Assembly: GCA_003008705.1 (NCBI GenBank)
Contig: PDUO01000108.1
Location: 5,062-69,061 of the forward strand
Origin: Pezicula radicicola
Taxonomy: Eukaryota; Ascomycota; Leotiomycetes; Helotiales; Dermateaceae
Direction of reading: 5' to 3'
DNA length: 64,000 nt
Under the pieces are notes generated by a model. The model saw nothing but the letters and a program-made list of their open reading frames with translations, was not told the DNA's origin and did no database searches. Shown in pieces: positions 10,947 to 22,766 of the stretch. The translations under genes were made by a program, and so were the position numbers. Every line of letters begins with the position of its first letter. Position 1 is the first letter of the stretch.

Positions 10947-12737
10947 ATGCCCCAATTCAAGTATCCCATTCCATCAAAGCCATTCATTCATGGCGAATAC
11001 GTCGAGTCGAAGGGAATCGCCAGGCTAACATTGACCTCCGCCGTCGATAACTCATTGATCACAAATGGTAAGACGGTACACCTCACGTTATACCTCAACC
11101 TCTTGGCTCCCGAGAAAAGTCACACAAAAATATAAGAGATCTCCTCGCTAATCCTTGAATGCTAGACCTTCATTGTGCAAATGCAGCAGATGTAGATGCC
11201 GCTGTTGAATCTTCCCTAGAAGCTTTCAAAAAATGGAAGAAATCAAGAGCTGTAAGCTTAATCTGGTTTTACATCATCTAGAAATTATTACTCATAAAAT
11301 TTGCAGGAGGTGCGCCGACAACTGCTGCTCAAGTATGCAGACCTCATTGAGGCCAACATAGATCATGTGGGTTACTTGGATACGATCGTCAGTGGAAAGC
11401 CAATCTCCGTTTCAGGAACGTGGGAGACAGGTTGTGTAGTTGAACTTTTACGCTGTAAGTGTTATTCGTGTGAGAAATAACATGCGACTAAGAACTATCA
11501 CAGACTACGCTGGATATACGGAAAAATTCACAGGTGAGTTTGCAGACTTGAATGAAGGTGCAATCAGGGTAAGTGAATGTGGTGATCTTATCACATTTTC
11601 ATAGGATGAATTACTAAGATGTTCAGATCACCCGACATGAGCCCCTCGGTGTATGTGCCGCTATCAGCCCCTTCAATGGCCCCCTTCTTTGTTTCGGCAT
11701 GGCAATGGCGCCCGCACTCGCAACAGGCAATACCATGATTGCCAAGTGCTCTGAGCACAACCCTCTCGCGACCATGTACTTGGGAGAGCTGGCCATTGAA
11801 GCGGGAATTCCTCCAGGAGTAGTCAACATCCTCGTTGGAGCCGGTGAGACTGGAGCAGTAATGTCCTCACATATGAAAATTCGACAAATATCATTCACAG
11901 GCAGTCTCGCTGTGGGCCGCAAGGTGAAAGTGGCAGCAGCAATGTCCAACATGAAGCGTGTAACCCTTGAATTAGGTGGCAAGTCTCCGTTGATTATTTT
12001 CCCCGATGCTGACCTGGATGAAGCGGTCGCAGGCGGAATGCAGTTCACATTCCTCAATGGGCAGGGCTGCTCTCTTGCGACAAGAATCTACGTCCATTCG
12101 TCCGTTGCGCCGAAATACGTGGCCATGATGAAGTCTGCAGCGGATGCGTATACAAAAACATTAGGTGCAGATCCACTGAATGCAGCAACTGCTTCTAGTC
12201 CCATTTTCCACCCTGCGCAGTACAAGAGTGTGTTGAGTTTCATCGAGCGTTCGAAGGCGGATGCGGATCTCCTGACTGGAGGCAAGAAGTGGGGAAACAA
12301 AGGACTATATATCGAGCCAACAATCTTCGTTAACCCGATGCCTGGAGCTCATGTGCTCACCGAAGAGGCATTCGGGCCAATCACTGTGGTGGACACCTTT
12401 GACACAGAGGAGGAGGTTGTAGCTAAGGCCAATGATACGGAGTATGCATTGGGTGGTTATTTGTACACGAAAGACGTGGAGAGGATTTTTAGGGTGACTG
12501 CAGCGTTGGAGACAGGGAATATTGCCGTCAACGGGGCAATGCCTTGGCACCCACACAGTCCTTTTGGGGGGCATAAAGGTAATGGGCCCATTTTATTTAA
12601 TGTCAATTCGGCAATTCGTAAAATGTCATAGTGAGCTAATGGATGATGTGTTCCAAATAGCGAGCGGATACGGTTGCCAAAATGGCGAGGAGGTCTTGCA
12701 CCATTTCACACAGCCAAAGACCGTCGCTATCAAGTAA
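10947..12737 (+). CDS. NAD(P)-dependent aldehyde dehydrogenase, 482 aa
   Basis: Six exons fit exactly: 10947-11067, 11166-11251, 11307-11454, 11504-11568, 11627-12578 and 12661-12737 (1449 nt, 482 aa). The family markers appear in order: HEPLGVCAAISPFNGPL, the Rossmann-side FTGSLAVGRKV, the catalytic glutamate in VTLELGGKSP, the catalytic cysteine in FLNGQGCSLATRIYVH, and EEAFGPITVVDTFDTEEE. After the last intron it ends GHKASGYGCQNGEEVLHHFT and QPKTVAIK, the usual C-terminus. No inactivating change is seen. It should oxidise an aldehyde to the carboxylate in the cytosol. The substrate cannot be told from the sequence, though betaine- or benzaldehyde-type dehydrogenases are the closest style. 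Confidence 0.93.
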
Positions 12738-13304
12738 GAATCACTCCCTTGATCTTCCAGATTGTTGTTGCTCACATCCACTGCAGGACTTCTTAAGTTT
12801 TGGAACGCTTTAGTAAGAGCCATTAGCGCTTTATAAGAAATGGAACAGCTTAGCGTTGACATTATATCAGTCTTTACCTCAAAATGCACTCCAGTACCAT
12901 GTCATTCAATTGATTTCGCATTCGCAATGCTATATTCTTCACTTTCGTCAATTATCTCGTAATGTATCCTCGATTAACTATTATAAACGCAACTGTGATC
13001 CAGATTGCAAACTCATTCGTAAGGACAACTGATTTTAGCATTGTACTGAACAGGCTTGGCGGATTTAGCAGGTCCTTTTCTACGCTGGGAAGATGGGCCT
13101 GTCGTTTAAAGGAAGGTGCTACGTCGTAACGAGGATGAGTTCGTGGTGTCTTTGCCGTCTTATTTGCGTCACCACCTGATGTTGCATTTGCAGAGACTGA
13201 CTTGTCAGTATATGTCCCGTCGTTCGGAGGATTCTAACCCACCAATCTCATTTGCAGCCGTCTTCAGTGCATCTTTACGCAATTGAAGTTCATCAGAGTC
13301 GGTC

Positions 13305-13411
13305 TGTTAACCGCCTCTCACGTGTTTTGTCTCACTGTAATCTCCTGTATATATCAGAGTTTTCTCACTTCTAGAGCTCTCTCTTGAATCAATCGATTCT
13401 ACCAGTTGACA
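13305..13411. mobile_element. Possible short solo LTR
   Basis: Begins TGTTAAC and ends GTTGACA, a TG...CA structure with a short terminal inversion. It is flanked by CGGTC and GGGTC, which would be a five-base duplication with one mismatch. Inside is a TATATA box followed by CT-rich sequence, as in LTR promoters. At 107 bp it is short for an LTR and no second copy is in the window, so the call is tentative. Confidence 0.3.
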
Positions 13412-14773
13412 GGGTCAGATCCTGTTGAAGCATGATATCGTTACGAAGCCAAGGACGATACTATACCTGGTTTGCAACTCAACCGAGATTGGTCGGAAAG
13501 GTCGTCCGTAGGGCCCTTGTTGAGGACTACCGTATAATCTGGCATACAATATCCTTGTATGTGGCCCGTGAGAGTCAAATTAGAGCTATTTGGAGTGGTA
13601 TTATATCCAAAGGCTCCTAATTATGCTTAGTAATCAATAACCTTAATCCACTGGTTATGTTTTTGACGCGTTTCTTACTATTATTTTGAAGAGGGTAAAG
13701 AATATGAATATGATGATGACAGCATTGTAGTAGAAACCATGTAAATAGCTTTATGTTTCGTGTATATATATACTACGAGGGTATTATATCCCCTTTTTTC
13801 CTAAGAGTATAGCTTGCCTTGATTGAAGGTTGTATTATATACTAGATTATACGGTATTTGGATTGCGACCTCTATAGCTAAATGTCTCTCATGTGACTCG
13901 ATTATGACTCGTAAGTGGGTGGGTTCTACACGGTGGTCGGTGAAATTGCTGGGTGCTGGCATATTGAGAAGCGTAATGGAATAACTCGGTGGACTTCTAG
14001 ATTGATGGGAAAGGATATCGACGAATGCCAGAAGACGCAGCGGGACGCTGGCTTTATCTGCAGCTTCATTCAGGCTACGCCTCTTGGCTTGTCACCCTGT
14101 TCGATAACATCACAAAGGATGCTAACCAAGTGGGCTGTGTCGGAAAGAGGATTACGCATATGGCTATATCTGGCTTGGGCTGGGTGCAAGTACGAAAAGA
14201 TCGCCTTGCTAGTCTGTGCAGACGCACAGTCATAAAGGTTGTTTAGAGTATACATTTCGGCAGTGGACGGAGAAAGACCTAACGCAAGAACAGGCTTTGC
14301 CCGCCGGATCTAAAATTGGACCGTGATAGTTGATGGAGGACATGGCGCAGGGACGCTAGTCTGTGGAGACGGGGGTGGGATCTCACTAAAGACTGTCGAT
14401 GGATGAGAATGTTAGGCTACAATAGGATCTATAATTGCTATCCATCTGGAGTCACCAGCCAACCTAGAATTTCAACGACCCTAGGATAAGTAGTGTCCTT
14501 GGATAAACGGGCGTCCCAGTTGTAGTAACGCAGCCAAGCATATTCATTCAATTCATTGCTTGGGACAAAGGGATAACTCTAATTAGAGTACTAAAGTTCA
14601 AAACTCGTTTGCTATGCTTCCCCGGCGCTTCTTTAAAGGTGTGGAAAGGGGAAGCAGCTGCCAACCGTATTTATTAGACTACAAATCTACATTATCTTCT
14701 AAACATTGGATTTCCTTATTCTGTGTCAGCTACTTCACTACTATTAGAGTCTTCGGGCTCACCGAAACCTTTA

Positions 14774-14900
14774 CAGGGGTAGCGTCTAGGTAGGAGCGTG
14801 CAGTGCACTATAATCCACATTACGATGCTCCATCTGGATGTGGTACGGCATATTCGCTCGGCATTGACTATGGACACGCTGTGTAGACAGAAGCTACCCC
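14774..14900. repeat. Imperfect 127-bp inverted-repeat element
   Basis: Starts CAGGGGTAGC and ends with its exact complement GCTACCCCTG. Further inside, the arms stay partly complementary (TCT and AGCGTG blocks), and an inner CCACA...TGTGG hairpin is present. CAGGG ends recall hAT elements, but no 8-bp target duplication is visible. A degenerate MITE is possible. Confidence 0.35.
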
Positions 14901-15147
14901 TGATTCCTCTCCTTCGTCTCTGCTTTGGGCAAGTCCGTTAAATTGAAGGTCAAATCGCTGTCGCCGGGTCTAACGTTGCTGATTATTTGTGCCGTTATAA
15001 TTAATAATAAAATTCTCTCTTTTTATTAATAATTTCTATATTTCCTAAGGAGAAATAAAAATAACACTAACATTTAAGGATCTAAATCCTCTAACCTCTA
15101 TTACATTTCTTAACATTGTATATATTGTTAAACTAGACTAATATTAC

Positions 15148-16516
15148 CTAGCCGCTCTTCCCCCAAAATTCATTTACGAAGTCCTCGATGTGTTTCCATA
15201 ACACCTCCGGCAGCTCAAGAGCAGCAAAATGGCCACCCTATTCGCGAAAAGGTTTTTTTAGTTAGCACAACGAAATCCCAACTAAATAGAATGTATCTCG
15301 CGATGACCCACCTTATCATGTGTCCGATACCAGCTCACCTTCCCCGTATAATCAATCCACGCCTTAGGCGGACTCAAGATGTCCTTCTTGAACCAGGAAT
15401 ACCCCAGTGGCACACTAACAGTCTTCCAGCCGTACATGAGCGATCCAAAGTCGTCATCGACGATCAGCCGGTGGTGATACATAGACGTCGGGTAGCAGCC
15501 CGAAAACCAATATAGCGACACGTTGGTTAGAATCATGTCTCGCTCTGGCGTCTTGTCGGACCATTCGATCATCTTCTCGCCAATCCAAGACAACAACCCC
15601 ACTGGACTGCTTCCAATTGCAAAGCCCGCCGTCGCAGGTCGAGTGCCATTGAATTTGATGTACGCAGCTCCCCTCTTGAAGAACTCCACGCCGTCCGTAA
15701 GTGACGTGACCTCGTCAGGAGTATATTTTCCTGCTCTGATATCCGCCTCCACGTCGACGCCAGGCGGAGGCGGTACGTTCAAGATGTTCACGTGGACGAG
15801 CTTGCAGGCTGGATCAATTGTAGCGAGGACCGGTGCCGTGCATCCGCCTAGGTCGCCGCCTTGGACGACGTAGCCCGATTCGGAGAAGCCCAGGGCGTGC
15901 ATCATTTTCGAGAAAAGGCACGCATTGTCGACGTGCGTGAAGTCCCTGTCAGTGGGCGGCGGACTAGAGAATCCAAACCCGATCATGTGGGGCACGATGA
16001 GATGGTAAGGCAAGGATGCTGGGCCCGAGGAGGCGTATTGAGAGCGCAGTTTGAGGAGTAATGGCAGGAATTCGAGGATGGAGCCGGGCCAGCCGTGGAG
16101 CAAGAGGATGGGGATTGCAGACGGGTTCGTGGAGAACAGGGCGAGGAAGTGGATGTCGTACTGTTTGGAGTCGTCATTGGAGACGGTGATCTTGTACTGA
16201 GGAAACGAGTTGAAGGTGGATTCCCACTTTCTCCTGCACAGCTTCAATACAACTGGCTCCGGATAATGAGGCGCGACGGTTCTTACCAGTCGTATCCACT
16301 GTGCCAATACTTCACCATTTCGACTACTACATCTCGTGAGACGCCAAAGTAGCCATCCTCACGAGAATTCTCCCAGGTCGGAGGCGCGATGGGAGAGAGT
16401 TCAAGGAGCATTTTTAGTTTTTCAATCTCGGTATCTGGGACGAAGATGGTAAAGGCTGTGAGATTCGCTGAGGAGGCGACGAGGTGGGGCGGCTTGCCGA
16501 AGGGAATCGAGGCCAT
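15148..16516 (-). CDS. Epoxide hydrolase (EPHX1/microsomal type), about 413 aa
   Basis: Exons 16516-16287, 16233-15312 and 15237-15148 give 1242 nt (413 aa). An earlier in-frame ATG at 16594 would add 26 residues. The N-terminal epoxide hydrolase region ends VEMVKYWHSGYDW|RKWEST. The alpha/beta-hydrolase core has the oxyanion motif LLLHGWPGSILEFL and the nucleophile Asp in VVQGGDLGG. After the second intron the catalytic His lies in KGGHFAALELPE. The protein hydrolyses epoxides to vicinal diols, typically in xenobiotic or secondary metabolism. No disabling change is visible. The P450 gene lies close by on the same strand, and P450s commonly make epoxides, but a shared pathway is only inferred. 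Confidence 0.92.
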
Positions 16517-16790
16517 TGTAGAAGTTGTGCTCAGTGGTGTTGATTTGGATAGGTAGGCCCCCGACTGATTTGATGTTTTAAGCCTGCCATTCATAGAAGT
16601 CTCCTCTAGGCATTTTATATGCCCTTAGGTATCTTCCACAGAGTGGGAGCAACTGGCTTCGGAATACTACATCCGAGGCGCAGCTTGCAAGGTTTTCCCA
16701 GTCAACTTGTTCTCCACAGCTTAGCATGATGGGATATTTCGGCCAAAAGTCTTAAATACTCTGCGTGCAGGGATGAGAACCTATCAAAAG

Positions 16791-16995
16791 TTAAGAAAAT
16801 GTTTTATATCCCACAGTTTGTACATCCTTTAGTCTTCGATCCAACAACTCTCTCGTTTCGTGATAGTCAGTCGATTTATCCATCATGAATAACTCAGTCG
16901 CGGCGTATATAGTAGACAAAGAGGCACGTTTGGTGTACCAGCTTGTGTCGACTTCATGTCGTCGTTGATTGATTTCACGGGGTGTGTTTAGTGAA
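16791..16995 (-). pseudogene. COQ9-like C-terminal fragment
   Basis: The frame contains DTSWYTKRASLSTIYAATEL, then FMMDKSTDYHETRELLDRRL and KDVQTVGY. This matches the lipid-binding C-terminal end of the mitochondrial ubiquinone-biosynthesis protein COQ9 (WYTKR..L..IY...EL, then ...LDRRL.DV). The rest of COQ9 is not found upstream and the match begins abruptly near codon 20, so this is a partial duplicate, not the working gene. It lies in the gap between the epoxide hydrolase and the P450. Confidence 0.7.
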
Positions 16996-17350
16996 AGCAT
17001 AGGTGCACGCCCCTTGTCTCAATCTGCTTTCGGGCTCACAACACCATGACCAAAACACCTTCATTTAAGAAAAGTCATTGCTTTGGGAACATGTCAAAGT
17101 TATCGGTTCAATTCTTTTCACAATGATCATCAAAAGTTGCACTAGAACCCGTCGAGGATAATTGATCCACGTATTCAACACTTGCAAGCAACAGACAAAA
17201 GATTTTTCTATGGGGAAGAAGTCCTTTGGTGTCCAAATTGATCAAACTTTCCTAAAAATTCAAGGTTCTCCAAATGACCTAGGCACGTGAGCATTTTAAT
17301 GCCGCAAACCAACTGCCACCCAGCACCACATTTCCAAAACCGCCAACTCT

Positions 17351-19419
17351 CTATGCTTCCACTTTCCTCGGGATGAGCCTCACGTTGAGAGGCACTTTCA
17401 ACCATAAGCCGTACACCTAGATGTGTTTAGCAGATTGAATATGCTCTGGAATTGGTCTCGGAATATACCTTTTGGTCGGTCCAATTAACCGAGTCTTGTT
17501 GTAACTCGAGGTCGAAATTCCACAGGACGCGAGCGAGAATGAGACGCATCTCTGCGTATGCCAAACTATTGATAAAGCAATGTTAGCAACCCTTGCTGAC
17601 TGATTGAATGTAAGTTCTGAAAGAGGAACACTCACTTTCGTCCAATACAATTCCTCGGCCCAACACTGAACGGCTGCAAAATCTTCCTATCATCACTCTC
17701 ATACCCCTTGATGCCCTTCATCCATCTCTCCGGCAAAAACTTCTCCGCATCCCTAAAGTTCCTCTCACTCGTATAAGCTGTGAACTGCGGGACACCTACC
17801 AAAGTCCCCTCTGGAACAAATTTATCACAAATAACATTTCCACCACTTCGTGTGAGGCGACCAACCGAGACAGGCACCGGTGGGTAGGTGCGTAATCCCT
17901 CTTCGATGATGGCGGTGAGGTACTCGAGTTGATTGAGCTTCAAGACATCGATCTCTTGTTCCTGTGGGAAGGTGTTTCGAATGAGGGTGGTGAGCGTTTG
18001 GAGGTGTTGAGGGTTACGGAGGAGGTGGTAGGTTATGCCTGAGAGAAATGATGCCGCTGTTTATGTATTAGAATAGATTTCTGGGAGGATGAACGGAGAT
18101 AGTCGAGAAGGCTTACTTGTTTCGCTGCCAGCAATGATCAGCAGAGCAGCATTGGTCTCAACCTCAGCAGGTGTCATTCTGTGAATCGTCAGTTCAACCC
18201 CAACAGAAGTTCAAGGAAGCCCTACCCCTTCTCGTCATTATGCTTCAAAATGTAGCTCATGAAGTCCACACGATCCGTATCACCCTGCTGCATCCTCTCC
18301 CTCACTCTCATAGCAGCAAAGGCAAACTCCTCCTTTCTCGCTTGCCCTAAATAACTCGGTTTAAATAATTCGATAATGCGCTTGAAAGGCCACGCATAGT
18401 TCTTGGATACGAATACCCATTGGGCGTCCATAATTGACAACATGATGTTGGTGATCCATGGCTATTGTATGTCAGTGACAGACATGACAGGTGGGACAGC
18501 GCTTCTCTGCACCTACATGGAGGACATCTGATCTCAAGCAACGGAACGAGTCGCCAAATGCAAGCTCACCGAGAATTTCGAAGGTAGTGTAGCTGAAGGC
18601 GGTTAATTCAGGTTCCAGTCTTGAGGTTTGGTTCTGGCCATCCATGCAGAGGGAAGGATAAGAATAATTCACTTATACCACTTCACCATATCAACAACAG
18701 AGGTTTCTGGATTTGCTGCCTCTTTATAAAGCTTTGAGACGAGAAGAGAGACATATTCGTTGATCAGGGATTCTTGAGCACTCAATGCTTTCTCCGAAAA
18801 CATATGAGCTTGAATGCGTCTTTGGCGACGATGATCTTCATCGTTGGCTCCGATCTAGTATTGAATGAGCAAGGAAAACTGCCGTATCGCATATGCAGTG
18901 TAACTTACGATGCTTGTAGCACCATTAGGCGAAATTCTCCTTCTTGTGAAGTCCTTGGGGAGGTTTCGTTGGCCATCAAGAGTTTTGTGCCCGTAGATAT
19001 CTATCATGTTAAGTCATAACTCGGGTAAGATTCTGCCAAGCGACTCACCTGTCCACTTCAATGGATATGTTAGTAAAGTGGCATTTATATTCCATGAAGG
19101 AATGACTCACAGCTTGGCTGTCAATGTACGAGAGTTCTGTTGGGCCAATGCAAACAACATCTCCATACTTTTCATGACAACGCTTCACATATCTTATGAA
19201 AGTCCCGGACAGAACATAATAATCTCTGCCAAGACGGGTAAGTTTGGCATGGAAAGGTCCAGGATAGTGTCGAAGAGGATGGAAGAATTTGGCGTAGATG
19301 ACTCGATAGAAGACGTATAGGAAAGTCTGTGAAAGTTAGCTATAACACATGAGGCTTGTCAGTGTTTGTGAAAGTACCGATGACAGTCCGATGACTACTA
19401 AATTGGACGTATTAAGCAT
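17351..19419 (-). CDS. Cytochrome P450 monooxygenase, 498 aa
   Basis: Eleven exons close in frame: 19419-19378, 19326-19111, 19055-19049, 19000-18909, 18854-18673, 18592-18517, 18461-18226, 18178-18117, 18056-17636, 17565-17469 and 17416-17351 (1497 nt). The N-terminus is a short membrane anchor (MLNTSNLVVIGLSS, TFLYVFYRVIY). Then come FFHPLRHYPGP, DIYGHKTL, NDEDHRRQRRIQAHMFSEKA, the oxygen-binding I-helix motif AGSETT, the K-helix ExxR in EEGLRTYPP, and the heme loop FSVGPRNCIGR with its cysteine ligand. It ends LKVPLNVRLIPRKVEA. All invariant residues are present. It should be an ER-bound monooxygenase of secondary or xenobiotic metabolism; the substrate is unknown. The third exon is only 7 nt. 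Confidence 0.93.
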
Positions 19420-20861
19420 ATTTGGAGCTCGATTTCAAAGTTAGACATATTTGAGAAACAGTCACAATTTAGCTTATAATAAAGGAAAGCTTGATCGGAG
19501 AATATACACCCGAGGTGAATATGCCAGTATTGTGTCACTCTCCTCGGCAGTTGAGTTCCGATAGACGATCGACATAGTTGGAATTTATACACACTTATGC
19601 ACTAGAGGAGGGGAAGTTGTGGACTTTAGCGGATCAGCTTCCGTACGAAAGGGGGTTTGTGTATAAATATAATAAAAACACATTAGAATATAAAAGTATA
19701 ATTTCTCTACCTAGATAGTAAGAAGATATTAGCTTTAACCTATAAAGGGGAATTTAAAACCTTTCTTATTAAAACTAATATTATTAAAGAATAAACTATT
19801 TTAAATACTTTAATATAAAATAATCTAAGTAAAAGAACTAGTAAAGTAATTATAATTAAAGTTTAAATATTATATTTTATAAAAAAAAATTTATTCCCTT
19901 TAGTTTATTTATATAAAAATAACTACTTATATTATTAGATTATAAATTATTTTAATATTTATTCTAAAAGTATATAAATTAAAATAAAAAGTATTAAAAT
20001 TAATTAAATTAATTAATTATAAATTTATTTAAAGATTTAAAATAAATATTACTTTAAATAATTTATATAATAATTATTAGAACCTTAGTATAATATTATT
20101 AAATTCTTATTTTAATACTTTTACTTTAAACTAAATTTATAAAAACTCTTATAAGAATATAACTTTTATTACTTTTAAGTTATTATAATTTTTAAATTTT
20201 TTTTCTTTTTAAAATTATTTTAATTTAAAATCTTAAATCTTTTAATAAAATATAAGTTTTTAATTAAAATAATTAGTTTTAGAAGTTTATTTATAGTTTC
20301 TTATAATGAGTTTAATCTATTACTTAATATATTAATTCTTTATCTTAGTATTTACTACTAGAACTATATTAAATAAATTTTCTCTATATAAAGGTAACTT
20401 ATATATAACTAGAGAATTCTTTATATCTTATTATAGTTATTCTACCTACCCTAGATATCTAATTGTAATACTAGTAAGTCTACTACCCTATCTATTAAGC
20501 TAAGTATCTTAGCTCCTTTAGACGCTAACAGATACTACAGCTGAGCCCACGGCTACCATTACCTATAAAATCAACCCTGTTGCAATTGAGTTTAACCTCT
20601 ATAGTCCTACCGTGTAGTTCAACAAGCTAGGCGCCCTCATCGTGTACTACCATACTAGAGCCACCTCCTTTGGCTCTAGGAAGCTCGGTTTCCTAGCTTA
20701 CTTGCGGGCTTGTTGCATTCCGTAGACTATAGATTGCTGCCGGAGAGCTCGGTTCCTGATATAATGGAGAACCTAAAGGACATATGGACATAGTGAAAAC
20801 TTCTATTGTTCGATAAATAAGACTTTAAGGTTGACTTATATATAAAGTGTCTACAACCGTC
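19420..20861. repeat. AT-rich RIP-like island
   Basis: 19650-20510 is extremely AT-rich with stops in all frames and A/T homopolymers. It looks like heavily RIP-mutated repeat sequence. 20520-20860 is of normal composition but decayed, with no recognisable product. Confidence 0.7.
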
Positions 20862-21608
20862 TCAAACATCGAAGCCATCTTTGTCGGTAGAGCGAGCGCT
20901 AGAGGGTATATAAGCTTCCAGGCTGGTCACCTTCTCACCCCTCGTCCCATTGGCCACGTTGCAATGTATGGAGATTGTTTTGTCGGGGATTAGTACAATA
21001 AGGCGCAACCGCTGAATGCTGTCATCGGCGGTGTGCAACTCAGCGACGTTGAAAAACATTCGGCCCAGATAGAAGATTACTTTGAAGGGGGTAGGAAGCC
21101 GGTTATAAGCCGGCCCTTCAAGGACGGGACCGAAATTCACTTAATGTTTTACTACTACCTCATCCGCAAGGGAGAGTGTAAGTTGGCGTCTGACTTTATT
21201 TTACTCTTGCTGACTAGTCCAGTCCTTAAGTGCACCTTTGGTGTCGCATCTATAGTAGAAGTTGCCTCTTGGCCCAATGTCTATTACCTCTTTCCTCAAT
21301 TCTCCGTCAAAGACACATACCCTCCTATCGTTCTTACACATAGGACAAGCGATCACGCTGTCCCCTACGAGCAGTCGGTTTTCTTCTCCGGGCACTTGTC
21401 CTCTAAAGGGCTTTACAACGAACTTTACTTGCTCGAGTGGAGAGATCATTTCTGGGACCTCGGCGAGGAGGACAATGTTCTCGAGGTCAAGGCGAAGATT
21501 TAGGTATTTTTGGACAAGTTTACATCCCACTGAGGATGGTATAGGTACGATTTTATTCGGGATAAACTCTAGAGCTAAAATCCCGACACTAAACTTAGAA
21601 CTAGTCAA
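20862..21608 (-). pseudogene. Unrecognised broken gene
   Basis: Two long minus-strand frames (21608-21201 and 21140-20862) read through one another with only two stops between them, and both have ordinary protein-like composition. The first includes CPMCKNDRRVCVFDGE, a CxxC-containing patch. I do not recognise the family. The stops fit the RIP pattern of the neighbourhood. Alternatively it is part of an unknown transposon. Confidence 0.4.
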
Positions 21609-21724
21609 TGTATAAGAATTGACTTATACATGCTTTGCCTTTCGTTGGTCTACGCATCCTTGTATACACCCAATGATTCTATTTCAAATATATCACAGTT
21701 AAGACAGATGTATAGTGAAGTCTT

Positions 21725-22335
21725 AAGGGCCTATCCTAGCTAGGGTCTCGTTGATTCCTATAATAGCCGCGCTTGTCCCAGTTAGTATCATAACTAGTAT
21801 TGTAATCGCACGATCCGGCTACTACCGCTGGGCCATCTAGACCGGCAACAGTGTCGCAACCTTAGTATTGGGCCACCTCATTCTCCTAAGCGAAAACAAC
21901 CTGTTATAGCGCGGGGTTCCCATTTCGTCCTCGTCGGCATCTACAACGGCACGATTCTTATAAGCTTAACCACTGTCGTGAAGCCGCCAACAACACTGGC
22001 ACCAGTCGCGGCGAAGATGTACCGTTCGCCTAAGCGACGTATACCTTTCCTCGTTCGCTTGGTATATGTGTCGGCGTTGCAGTTGGCGGCACCGTACTTT
22101 AGAACTACATAGAGAGAGATTTAGGCGCGGTAGGGCTCGAGACGCCCGTTGCCAATAATAGCGAGGCCTTCGTGAGCGTACTACACAGCCCGGTGTAGAT
22201 CGCGAAGTATACGTAGAGGCGTACGTACGGAGTTTTATAAATGTCTGGGAATTGATCATAGGATTAGTAGCGCTAGCGCTAGTTACAAGTAGGCTAATTA
22301 AGAGATCTACGCTGGATTAAGTGCTCGATTCAGCA
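21725..22335 (+). pseudogene. MFS multidrug transporter pseudogene, C-terminal half
   Basis: Translation with stops ignored gives the last transmembrane part of a fungal drug:H+ antiporter. Segments include VSLIPIIAALVPVSIITSIV, SGYYRWAI*TG, then GVAVGGTVL*NYIERDLGAV and FINVWELIIGLVALALV. Stops stand where Gln or Trp is expected (VL*NYI for VLQN, AI*TG for AIWTG), and the frame changes near 21930-22040. The N-terminal half is missing. It is a dead, RIP-type relic. Confidence 0.75.
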
Positions 22336-22766
22336 CATGCTATTACCCGTGGTAATTTGAGAAGCTGGAATGTCAAAACAGATTCGCGGAAGAAGAAAAC
22401 CATCTGAGGATAATGTAGGTCACCTCTAAATTTAGTGCGAGCATAAGTATAGCAAGCCCTCAGAGAGAACGGAGCTGCAAGGAGAATGCGTATACGATTG
22501 CAGGATCAGATGACTTCTCCAATGGTGCATAAGGCTACAGCTGAGAAGCGACAGCTGTGCGAAATACGATTGATCGATGTTTACCCCTCAGGTTGAACAT
22601 AGGCGAGGAGAAGTATGAAAACTTTAGCAAGCTACCTTACATACGAAGTGTATAAAGAAAGCGACCTTGTATTTTGACTATGCTTCGTCTATTACAAGAA
22701 TATGTGAAGTGCGTTATCAAGTTTACTAAGTAATAAATGAGCTCGATTGCTGACTTTCCATGTCCC
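22336..22766. other. Intergenic
   Basis: No feature recognised. It separates the MFS relic from the 3' end of the NmrA-like gene. Confidence 0.4.

Larger units (their letters stand above)
12738..15147. other. Gene-free stretch with possible small relic elements
   Basis: No recognisable gene in 2.4 kb. Short open frames at 13432-13620 and 13915-14235 have no family motifs. Two weak element-like structures inside are listed separately (13305-13411 and 14774-14900). 14990-15130 is AT-rich. Confidence 0.5.

Noticed and set aside
13915..14235. 106-residue open frame
   Set aside because: No motif, no splice structure and an overlapping frame of similar length; likely chance.
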